A stretch of DNA of 64,000 nt from Ricordea florida (GCA_949710005.1 OX453287.1:10741805-10805804), one strand, 5' to 3'. Shown: positions 36,301-43,145, counted from the first letter of the stretch. A program made the numbers and translations. The notes: generated by a model not told the origin, from the sequence alone.

Positions 36301-37137
36301 TATGCAATATAGCAAACAGGTTATTCTTACCCTTGGACTCTCAATGTTTGACAAGTAAATAATTATCCTTGGTATATTTACACATTTGTTGGTTTGGAGA
36401 ATTTTGTAGGTTAATTCAGTATTAAAGTGTTGATAATTGTAATGATGTTTATGATATGATGCTTAATGATGATATGATATTAATGTCAGCTGCATTGCCA
36501 TAAATTTTCTATCTTATCAAAAAGCTCCTTATAACTTTTAGAGTCAGGGGGTTGGGTAAAAATGAATCACAAACTCATACAATTGAAGGAGTATTAATTG
36601 AACCTTGGATTAAGCACCTAGAGTGAATCAGGCTTTTTTTTCTTTGCTTTGAGCAATTATTGTTTTTTTCAATGTAGCAATCATCATTTCCTCTTGTACT
36701 TCTTCTTATGACTTAACTTGCAGCTTCCTTTATTTATTCTCAATTGATTTAATATCATTCTCTGTTAGAAACTGGAAAGACGGAATCGTGCATTTGAGTT
36801 GGTTCAATCAAGCATGACAGCAACACAACGGCAGTGTGCTAGTGAGGTCCTGTTTATTGACTACATGAGCAGTGAGGAGTCAGATTATGATGAGATAGAG
36901 GACCCCATTACAGGAGAAAAGCAGAGAAAACTTGCAAGATACCATAAAAAAAGGTTGCCATGGGAAAGGTCAAGCCTAAAAAACTTGAAACAAAAGTTGG
37001 ATCGCGCATACCATGACAGCCTGTCATTGCATGCTAGAGCCATGTCCAAGGCCAGAGAGGTGCATGGTGTGTCAACAAGACCAGCACCTGAAGGTCCAGC
37101 TTGGGCTGTTAGACAGATTGATACTGTTTATTCTTAG
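33340..37137 (+). CDS. Five-exon gene inside the CACTA element, unknown function (295 aa)
   Basis: Exons: 33340-33573, 34504-34574, 35309-35412, 35587-35696, 36769-37137. Every junction has GT-AG borders (donors GTGAGT, GTATGT, GTTTGT, GTGAGT) and phases match throughout (0, 2, 1, 0), ending at TAG 37135-37137. The product starts with a coiled coil (about 5-60: RMSGKMDAICDSQKRLQDAN) and a basic stretch, continues with helical basic segments (KKLVEKKMLKGF, CKKNRRLL), and ends with a domain containing FIDYMSSEESDYDEIEDP and RLPWERSSLKNLKQKLD. I do not recognise a named family. It might be the transposon's own DNA-binding protein or a captured host gene; the preserved splice structure argues it is or was recently functional. 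Confidence 0.82.
33604..33723. repeat. Fold-back insertion in intron 1 (30-bp arms)
   Basis: Arms 33604-33633 and 33694-33723 are inverted repeats matching at 28 of 30 positions (core AGAATACCCGTCCACT). The loop is 60 bp. It looks like a small MITE or a hairpin within the intron. Confidence 0.85.
34075..34315. repeat. MITE-like inverted repeat in intron 1
   Basis: Inner arms 34124-34156 and 34234-34265 match in inverted orientation except one extra T (core TTCCGCACAGGTCCCTAC). Weaker outer arms extend to about 34075 and 34315 (ACCCCATACTTCATTA-like). The size and symmetry suit a MITE; I did not define its target duplication. Confidence 0.7.
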
Positions 37138-37847
37138 GCCAATGGATCTCATGCTACTTTAAATGAGACCTTTTTTTCACACAGCAGACAATTGGCTCTA
37201 CTGTAAAAAATGCTACCAAAAAAGCAGTGTACTTTTAGATATTTTTAGTCACAACATTGTGAAACATTTTTCATATGTAAAGATTTATGACATGTAGGTC
37301 TTACTTAATTGAATAAAAAAAATGTTTTTCTTAATAAAAGGTATTTTTAATATAATCAAACAAGTGTACTGCAAGTGTTGGGTGGGTTTGCTGCAAAGCA
37401 ACAACAACTAAGACAACAGCAAATGAAATATACACTGTACATGTAACGACCAAGTAAAAAACACCACTGTTTATGAAGGAATACATTTGGTGGGTGACTT
37501 AAAACATGCTTATGAAATGAATATGGCCAAAAAGATATAGTTGAACCCTCTAAAATTAAATATAATTATGATCATTTAATTACCCTAAAACATGACTTTT
37601 ACACACATTTAGAATGTGTTTAAGTTTCTAATTAAACATAACGTAAACGTCAGAAGATATTTTGGTTGTATTTAATGCTCACTTAAACATACATTAAGCT
37701 TTAGCCTTAAGGGTGTTTAAGGCGGGTTTAAGGTGAAATTAAACATATTTTTAAGTTCTTAAACCTCTAATTAAATGTAGTAAACATAAGTTTAAGCCAA
37801 GATTAATTTCAGTTTAAGTCTGCTTAAATGTTCTTTTTCTCCTTGTG
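37138..37847. other. 3' non-coding region and right subterminal repeats of the CACTA element
   Basis: After the stop of the five-exon gene come AT-rich sequence, a possible polyadenylation signal (AATAAA at about 37312 and 37335), then from about 37590 to 37847 more than a dozen TTTAAG/CTTAAA-type words mirroring the left end. Confidence 0.65.
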
Positions 37848-37850
37848 ATG
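37848..37850. repeat. Right target duplication of the CACTA element (ATG)
   Basis: It matches 31772-31774. The Polinton gene resumes in phase directly after it. Confidence 0.8.
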
Positions 37851-37986
37851 GTTGGGGCAATAGTCAGCTTTCTTTTCAAAACCGCGGGCCAGGTTATTGG
37901 ATTTTTAGGTGAAAATGCTTGGTTATTGATAATGGCGGTAGTTCTATATTTTGTGGAAAGTATAAAAAAGAAGAGAAAGTAACAAA

Positions 37987-37994
37987 TTTAAAGA
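37987..37994 (+). promoter_or_regulatory. Octamer TTTAAAGA, 34 nt before the 206-aa gene
   Basis: A member of the element-wide set, 5 bp after the stop of the split gene. Confidence 0.55.
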
Positions 37995-38020
37995 CATCAT
38001 GCCGTTCAGTAAAATACAAT

Positions 38021-38641
38021 ATGGGTGAATACAATGGAATTTATCCTCAAATACCTAATAATAATTTCCAAACACAAAGCGGAGATAATTTGATTAATTT
38101 CAGACTACAAAAATCAAGCGAGGTATTGCAAAATCTCGAGAAGGAAATTAAACATTACGAAGAAGTGAGGAAAAAATATAATAGGGCAAGAGGAATATGT
38201 ACAAAAATTAGTGTTTCTGGCGGATTTATTTCAGTTCTTCTATCAGCAAGCGGATTAGGAACTTCTCTCACAGGTTTTGGTGCTGTTGTTGGCGTGCCTT
38301 TGGGAGTGGTTGGGGGTGTTTTTGGAGGTTTGTCGATTGGATTTGGTTTTGCCTCTAAAAGTCTTTCTGGTAAAGTTAGTAAACACGAACAAACCGTTGC
38401 AATTGCAAAATCAAAATTAAACACCATTAGCGATTTAGTCTCAAAAGCACTGAAAGATAATGCTATATCCGATCAAGAATTTTCCATAATTTTAGCAGAA
38501 TTGGAAAAGTTTCAAAAACTGAAACAAGAAATACGGCAAAAATTCAGAAAAGATACAGAAAAAAACTTCGACATGAGTATTATAAGGAAGAAAGTTCGAG
38601 AAGATCTATTAAAAGAACTTACCGGAGGGAAAGGACATTAA
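38021..38641 (+). CDS. Gly-rich hydrophobic protein with coils (206 aa), Polinton
   Basis: I chose the ATG at 38021 because the longer open frame upstream overlaps the tail of the preceding gene in another frame and the octamer lies 34 nt before this start. The N-terminal 60 residues form a helical region (VLQNLEKEIKHYEEVRKKY). The centre (about 64-112) is a long Gly/Val-rich hydrophobic stretch (VVGVPLGVVGGVFGGLSIGFGF) that could span a membrane twice or act as a membrane-penetrating segment. The C-terminal half is a charged coil (ISDQEFSIILAELEKFQKL). Similar ORFs recur in cnidarian genomes as far as I recall. An internal-membrane or membrane-disrupting virion role is only an inference. Confidence 0.8.
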   Translation: MGEYNGIYPQIPNNNFQTQSGDNLINFRLQKSSEVLQNLEKEIKHYEEVRKKYNRARGICTKISVSGGFISVLLSASGLGTSLTGFGAVVGVPLGVVGGVFGGLSIGFGFASKSLSGKVSKHEQTVAIAKSKLNTISDLVSKALKDNAISDQEFSIILAELEKFQKLKQEIRQKFRKDTEKNFDMSIIRKKVREDLLKELTGGKGH

Positions 38642-38720
38642 AACTAGTATATGAGAAAACTGAAGTTGGGTGTAATTGTTTTGCGGGGGTTAATTGATTT
38701 TACATCTTATTCTTAAAAGA

Positions 38721-38728
38721 TCTAAAGA
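38721..38728 (+). promoter_or_regulatory. Octamer TCTAAAGA, 36 nt before the 537-aa gene
   Basis: Its position supports the ATG at 38757 as the start. Confidence 0.55.
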
Positions 38729-38756
38729 TCAGAAAAATTGGAAAACAAAGAATAAG

Positions 38757-40370
38757 ATGTTATTGGACGATTTCAAAACTAGGTATCCAAAAGCTAACTC
38801 AGAAAAATTTACATTTGTGGATGATTCATTCGGGGGATATATTGAATGGAAAGTTAATGGAACAACAATTATGTCAAAGGATGATCCTTCTGGAAAAACT
38901 TGGACAGTGGATCTTTCAAATAATATGAAAACATTATTATGGGAAGATTTGGGAGTCGAAAATAAAGTAAAGGTGAGTTCTTTTCCCACAAGTTTGAAAT
39001 TCACAAAACAAATATATCCAATACCAGGGATAAAATTTGAAGTATTTGCTCTTAATGTGACAAAATTATTAACCAGCCTAAATGTATATGTTTCAGAAAA
39101 AGATAGTTTTACTGCAGAAATGATAAATGTTTTTAAAAATCAAACTGTGGGGTTTACTAGTGGAAAAGAAGCTAGAGCTTGGTTGAGTAAACCAAATATT
39201 AGTCAATGGCCACAACAGTTAAATATGGCAGTTTGGTGCGCAACATCTGGATGCGGAGTAAGTTTGAGCGATATTTTTAGTTACCCGAAAGTTATTAAAA
39301 GTTTTTTCTTATTTCACATATACTTTACAATAAGAAGAATATTAGTGGAATTAAAAGTAGTATTTCCCGATGAAGAAACTTTTTCTATTAAAAATAATCA
39401 TTACGACAAAAATGCTTATAATAGATTATGCGCAGAATTTGGGTTAAGTAATAATCAAGATTTTAAGGGGTGGAAAAAACCTTTAGCTGATTTTAGATTC
39501 AAGGGAGGAACAAACAATGGGGTTGGAGATATATTTGTTGATTACGGGGAAGGATATGCAGACCCGGGAAGCGTTCCTGGGAGTGCGGCTGCACAAAAAA
39601 CGGGTGGCGGATTCCAAAATGTTAGAATTATAAGGGGTTATGATAAAGAAGCTAATATTTGGCCAAGCAGAGAAAATAAATTTTACGACGATGGCGGAAG
39701 AAAAAATAAGGGTGATTTAATCTCAATGATGAGAAATGACCATTTTGTTGATTTTCAATATGCTTGGTTTATAGCAGAATCTGGGCATGGATTAACAAAG
39801 GCTGGGTTGGGGAGAATAAATAGATCAGTTGAAGCTTTTGTATATTGTATATTAGGGGCACAAGTTAATACCAGAAATTCTATTGTGGGGAATGGCGGAG
39901 GAGCAAACGAAACGCAAAATGAATTCAAATATTTATTCGAAAGTTCTGTTAAAGTAAATAATATTTCTAAATCCGTTCAAAATTACCAAAAATCTGTACA
40001 GGAAACTAAATTAAGGCTTGATTTGGCTGTTGCTCCTGGTGTTTGGCTGATGCCGAGTAATTTAATTATAAATACAGAGAGTGTGATTGGGTACAATAAT
40101 GATCTGAAAATAGCAACAGAAGATATGACTTTTGGGGTAAATAATTCAGTAAATGTTGAAACAAAATCTGTTGGAATACCAAATAGTTTGGGAACATCAA
40201 AGGTTATATTAAATACCAATCCTCAACCAATCAAACTCAAATCAAATGAAAAGGAGGAACCTGGAGAAGATGAAGAACAAGTTAGTAATATAGAAACATC
40301 TCCTCATCAAAATAATCTTATTATTTTTGCGATTGGCGGAGCATTAATATCATGGTTTTTGTTTCGTTAA
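38757..40370 (+). CDS. Large tail-anchored Polinton protein, unknown function (537 aa)
   Basis: The frame is open a little further upstream but without an ATG, so 38757 is the first possible start. The protein is soluble-looking for about 515 residues and ends in a single hydrophobic anchor (LIIFAIGGALISWFLF) followed by one Arg. Distinct phrases are NMAVWCATSGCGVSL, LTKAGLGRINRSVEAFVYCI, LGAQVNTRNSIVGNGG and LDLAVAPGVWLMP. A low-complexity acidic linker precedes the anchor. It resembles ORFs in other cnidarian Polintons but I know no function. Position before the penton candidate and the membrane anchor suggest a virion protein, possibly an attachment or entry factor; this is inference. Long beta-rich regions do not exclude a capsid role. 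Confidence 0.8.
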   Translation: MLLDDFKTRYPKANSEKFTFVDDSFGGYIEWKVNGTTIMSKDDPSGKTWTVDLSNNMKTLLWEDLGVENKVKVSSFPTSLKFTKQIYPIPGIKFEVFALNVTKLLTSLNVYVSEKDSFTAEMINVFKNQTVGFTSGKEARAWLSKPNISQWPQQLNMAVWCATSGCGVSLSDIFSYPKVIKSFFLFHIYFTIRRILVELKVVFPDEETFSIKNNHYDKNAYNRLCAEFGLSNNQDFKGWKKPLADFRFKGGTNNGVGDIFVDYGEGYADPGSVPGSAAAQKTGGGFQNVRIIRGYDKEANIWPSRENKFYDDGGRKNKGDLISMMRNDHFVDFQYAWFIAESGHGLTKAGLGRINRSVEAFVYCILGAQVNTRNSIVGNGGGANETQNEFKYLFESSVKVNNISKSVQNYQKSVQETKLRLDLAVAPGVWLMPSNLIINTESVIGYNNDLKIATEDMTFGVNNSVNVETKSVGIPNSLGTSKVILNTNPQPIKLKSNEKEEPGEDEEQVSNIETSPHQNNLIIFAIGGALISWFLFR

Positions 40371-40387
40371 TGTTTTGATTATATAAA

Positions 40388-40395
40388 TCTAAAGA
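40388..40395 (+). promoter_or_regulatory. Octamer TCTAAAGA, 33 nt before the penton candidate
   Basis: It is preceded by TATATAAA, giving the most TATA-like context of the set. Confidence 0.6.
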
Positions 40396-40420
40396 TGAAC
40401 ATAATGTAATCAAAACAAAA

Positions 40421-41056
40421 ATGTTAAGTATTACAATTTACGATTCAGAAACTAGAATTTATTTGGATCCGCCGCTGAAAAATCTTCGGGAGATACAGCT
40501 CCTGGATTGTAATTTAAACACCAAAAGATTGATTAATTTAAAGGATCAACAGATATTATTCAATGATAATAATCAGCCTCTCATAATAATACAACCTGGC
40601 AAATATTCGTTGCGTGATATCCAATCGATCTTTCTTAATGATACTAATAGGGAAAAGATAACAATCATTGAGACAGACACTGTTGACTATCTTTATTCCA
40701 ATAAGAACTTCAAAATAAAAATTACGAGAGGATTAGCGATTGGTTTAGGCGTGCCCGAAGTTATAAATCCTGGTAAATTATATCCAATAAATATAAATAT
40801 TAAAGAGCCATTGAGACTTATGTGTAGTATAGTGGATAATAAGTCTTCATATTTGAACAAAACCAAAAATTCTGAACTTGTGAAACTCATGCCATCACAC
40901 CTACTCGCGAACATACCCTCAAAGGATTACCCGACAATTCCGGTTCAAAAATACGAGAACCCCATAAACCACTTTGATTTAACTATCTTTGGCAATGATT
41001 GGAAAAAACTTGATCTTAGGGGCTCACCCATAACTTTTAGTTTAAGATTTAGATAA
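40421..41056 (+). CDS. Probable minor capsid (penton) protein, single jelly-roll candidate
   Basis: An intact 211-residue ORF composed mostly of short hydrophobic strands with turns, without membrane segments or coils. It opens with an extended strand region (LSITIYDSETRIYLDPPLKNLREIQLLDC) and has the phrase QPGKYSLRDIQSIFLND, then a Gly/Pro-bounded strand pair (ITRGLAIGLGVPE), ending in strands (GSPITFSLRFR). Size and composition agree with penton-base-like single jelly-roll proteins of Polintons and virophages, and it is adjacent to a likely virion gene. The fold is inferred from pattern; a structure prediction would be decisive. Confidence 0.6.
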   Translation: MLSITIYDSETRIYLDPPLKNLREIQLLDCNLNTKRLINLKDQQILFNDNNQPLIIIQPGKYSLRDIQSIFLNDTNREKITIIETDTVDYLYSNKNFKIKITRGLAIGLGVPEVINPGKLYPININIKEPLRLMCSIVDNKSSYLNKTKNSELVKLMPSHLLANIPSKDYPTIPVQKYENPINHFDLTIFGNDWKKLDLRGSPITFSLRFR

Positions 41057-41101
41057 ATTTTTGTTATGTAACCATTTGTTGGGTTATATAACATAATTAT
41101 T

Positions 41102-41737
41102 TTAAAACAAATCTACGCCCCATCTCTTTTTCAAATCTCTCAACTCTTGAAAATCAATACACCAATCTAAAACCCTAATTGGTTTCCATGCTTCGGCTAC
41201 TAAATCATTATGCAAATCATTATAAAATTTCTTTTTGTGTAATGCCTTGTGCAAATCTTTATATAATGTGATTTTAATTGAATTAATAATAAAATCATTC
41301 GTGTTATTTGAATATTCATCTTCATCTTCTTCGTCTGATTCTACATCTTCATCATCTTCTTCATATCCATTTTCGGGATGATAAACTCGCATAAGATATT
41401 TTTGTTTTTGATAATTATTATAATAAATTTCGTTCGCATTTTCCATTAATATCTCAGAAATTTCGTCAGCAGGTAATATAAAACCCTTATCAAAATCTAT
41501 TTCGCCATCTTCGCCGCAATAATATTCGAAAATTTCCCCGTCATTCTTTCCAGAGTATATAATTTCAATATCAGACCAACTATCTTTATCTAAAAACCCA
41601 TAATTTTTTGATATTACTTTTAACAAATCCTTATTCATTGAATCAATGAAATCGCTGATTTCCAGCTCTTTTTCATTAGAATAAGAAATAGTAATAATTC
41701 TATTTTCAATATATTCTTGACTTGTCAAACCTTCCAT
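41102..41737 (-). CDS. Acidic protein with C-terminal W-P-R-W motif, minus strand (211 aa)
   Basis: An unrecognised ORF on the minus strand, 45 bp from the convergent penton gene. It has a dense acidic run (EEDDEDVESDEEDEDE, about 125-140) and a C-terminal helical domain ending in EAWKPIRVLDWCIDFQ. That last phrase resembles a short C-terminal motif (W-x-P-x-R-x2-x-W-C) I associate with many nucleocytoplasmic large DNA virus proteins of unknown function. The resemblance is from memory and untested. It may be an early or regulatory gene given its strand and its 12-mer ATTTAAAAGATA upstream, shared with the 85-aa gene. Confidence 0.68.
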   Translation of the reverse strand: MEGLTSQEYIENRIITISYSNEKELEISDFIDSMNKDLLKVISKNYGFLDKDSWSDIEIIYSGKNDGEIFEYYCGEDGEIDFDKGFILPADEISEILMENANEIYYNNYQKQKYLMRVYHPENGYEEDDEDVESDEEDEDEYSNNTNDFIINSIKITLYKDLHKALHKKKFYNDLHNDLVAEAWKPIRVLDWCIDFQELRDLKKRWGVDLF

Positions 41738-41756
41738 CTTTTATTTTATATTTTAT

Positions 41757-41764
41757 CTTTTAAA
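41757..41764 (-). promoter_or_regulatory. Octamer TTTAAAAG (12-mer ATTTAAAAGATA), 27 nt before the 211-aa acidic gene
   Basis: An identical 12-mer lies before the gene starting at 30607. Confidence 0.5.
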
Positions 41765-41844
41765 TTAAAATTCATTTTTAAAAATATCTATTTCGTTAAG
41801 TTCTTCTGTTATGAAACCAAAATAGGGGTTTCATAACATAATGT

Positions 41845-42279
41845 TCAACATTCTTTGCAAAAATATTTTTGTTTATTATGAACACATATTTGTGATCCGC
41901 CGCATTCTTTACAAAAACTTTTTTGATGATTGTGAAAACATATTTGTGACCCATCACATAATACGCAGTAAGATTTTCTTTTCCTGTGAATGCATATTTG
42001 TGATCCGCCGCATTCTTTACATTGATACTTTATTTTCCCATGAGTACATATTTGTGATCCCCCACATTCTTTACAAAAATATTTTTTAATTCCATGTACG
42101 CAGGGGTAATTATACATTAAAATAGCTTTTGTAATTAACTCATCAATATCCTCATCAGTAAATTTTTCCAACTCATTAATTAAATTATCTTTAAACATTC
42201 TAGACCTACCATTAATTTTCAACTCTTTTGCAATAAATTTTAGTTGCGGTACATTTAATCTCCGTAATTCTTGTTCCAT
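41845..42279 (-). CDS. Terminal gene: SAP-like N-terminus plus tandem CxxCGGSQICxH zinc repeats (144 aa)
   Basis: The first 14 codons come from the TIR and equal those of the polymerase (MEQELRRLNVPQLK). The following 30 residues keep a SAP-like pattern (KELKINGRSRMFKDNLINEL) but differ from the polymerase. From about residue 60 there are five tandem units of a Cys/His module, typically KxxCKECGGSQICxHxxxK, spaced about 17-18 residues, likely zinc-binding. I have seen this CxxCGGSQICxH repeat in giant-virus and protist proteins; its function there is unknown to me. A SAP plus zinc array suggests DNA binding, perhaps at the element ends. The gene reads inward from the right TIR, mirroring the polymerase. 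Confidence 0.85.
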   Translation of the reverse strand: MEQELRRLNVPQLKFIAKELKINGRSRMFKDNLINELEKFTDEDIDELITKAILMYNYPCVHGIKKYFCKECGGSQICTHGKIKYQCKECGGSQICIHRKRKSYCVLCDGSQICFHNHQKSFCKECGGSQICVHNKQKYFCKEC

Positions 42280-42960
42280 TTTGTGTAATGATTCTTCTTT
42301 TTAAATAGGTATTTTTTTCTTTTGAAAATCATTTTTTTCGAATGTGCCAGATCCTCATCATCAAATTTCTGGGGAGGGTTTCACATAGGCTTAGTATCAG
42401 TTTCATCAAATGTGCCAGATCCCAGCCATCGCCAATTTCAAAATAGTTTTTGTGCCAGCTTTGTATCATTAACAGAAACTTAACAATTTCGCGGAGGGGT
42501 ACCCGCCCGCTTGTCCGAGACTTTGCAGAGACTTTGCCTCTGGGGGCAAATTCGCCCTCCGCTCGCTCCGCCTGTCGGCCCCTCTTGACTGTAGGGGCTT
42601 GGCGGAGACTTTGCACAGGCTTGGCATGATATGTAAGAAGGCTTTGGCATATTTTCATTACAATTTCATGCACAGATCATCAAATTGTGCTAGCAACGCG
42701 CTTAGTAATGAAATCGTAATGAAATCGTAATGAAAATATGCCAGAACCCTCGCGCAGCTCGCTCCGCCTGTCGGCCCCTCTTGACTATAGGGGCTTGGCG
42801 GAGACTTTGCACAGGCTTGGCATGATATGTAAGAAGGCTTTGGCATATTTTCATTACAATTTCATACACAGATCATCAAATTGTGCTAGCAACGCGCTTA
42901 GTAATGAAATCGTAATGAAATCGTAATGAAAATGTGCCAGAACCCCCCTTTCATATCATC
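42237..42960 (-). repeat. Polinton right terminal inverted repeat (724 bp)
   Basis: The reverse complement matches 20640-21352. It is 11 bp longer, owing to one more copy of the 11-mer ATCGTAATGAA in its inner tandem unit. A single base change (TGTAGGGGC against TATAGGGGC) was noticed at about 42591. Confidence 0.95.
42298..42305 (-). promoter_or_regulatory. Octamer TTTAAAAA, 26 nt before the terminal zinc-repeat gene
   Basis: The mirror copy, within the TIR, of the octamer before the polymerase. Confidence 0.4.
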
Positions 42961-42967
42961 AGCTTTT
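42961..42967. repeat. Right target-site duplication of the Polinton (AGCTTTT)
   Basis: It directly abuts the right TIR and matches 20633-20639. Confidence 0.8.
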
Positions 42968-43145
42968 GATTTCGAGCTGTATCACATCAACTCTATGGCA
43001 ATCCTCATAATCATTTACATGTGCGTAGCCGTGGTATTCAATATTTGCTGCATAACCCCGAATAGTTTATAGAAAGTAACACTGGCTACTCGTTATGTCA
43101 GGGAACATGGGCTGATGCAATCATAATTCAAGCAGTGGTCTGGAG

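Larger units (their letters stand above)
31775..37847 (+). mobile_element. CACTA-like (EnSpm) DNA transposon, 6073 bp, no transposase seen
   Basis: Termini are CACTAGACCAAAAG on the left and, reverse-complemented, CACAAGGAGAAAAAG on the right, flanked by the 3-bp duplication ATG. Both ends carry many copies of a short subterminal word (TTTAAG, ATTTAAGT and their complements), as CACTA elements do. No TNPD-like transposase is recognisable, so it is either non-autonomous or its transposase is beyond my recognition. Inside are a five-exon plus-strand gene, a divergent zinc-finger ORF and two fold-back insertions. The insertion severs a Polinton gene and so post-dates that copy of the Polinton or moved with it. 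Confidence 0.85.
30701..37982 (+). pseudogene. Coiled-coil membrane protein gene, split by the CACTA insertion
   Basis: The 5' part (30701-31774, 358 codons) encodes an acidic N-terminus, a long coiled coil (about 140-285), a membrane segment (TVFAVLSAVGVIIGVIVSNL, about 311-330) and a Gly/Lys amphipathic stretch (LGKGVGNGLKTLGKKLGEIL). Just after this the CACTA element begins, and the frame stops two codons into it. The 3' part (37851-37982, 43 codons plus stop) lies beyond the transposon and encodes a second hydrophobic segment (WLLIMAVVLYFVESI) with a basic tail KKKRK. The two parts are in phase across the duplicated ATG, so the intact ancestral protein had about 401 residues. As it stands the product lacks its second membrane anchor unless the transposon is spliced out. 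A minor virion protein is likely; the family has no name I know. Confidence 0.88.
20640..42960 (+). mobile_element. Polinton/Maverick element, nearly intact, with a nested CACTA transposon
   Basis: The 22,321-bp unit is bounded by long TIRs starting GATGATATGAAAGG and by a 7-bp direct repeat. Removing the nested 6073-bp CACTA element and one ATG copy leaves about 16.2 kb, within the normal 15-20 kb range of the family. It carries the Polinton signature set: protein-primed DNA polymerase B, retroviral-type integrase, packaging ATPase and jelly-roll capsid candidates. All recognised genes are open except the coiled-coil membrane gene cut by the CACTA element. I did not find the adenovirus-type cysteine protease that most Polintons carry. 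The near identity of the TIRs (about one substitution in a 345-bp stretch I compared, plus an 11-bp length difference) argues for a recent insertion. Confidence 0.96.

Noticed and set aside
37919..38020. Upstream extension of the 206-residue Polinton ORF to 37919
   Set aside because: These codons overlap the tail of the preceding membrane protein in another frame, and the octamer spacing supports ATG 38021.
38694..38756. Start of the 537-residue ORF at 38694
   Set aside because: The first codon there is TTG; no ATG occurs before 38757 and the octamer lies 36 nt before that ATG.
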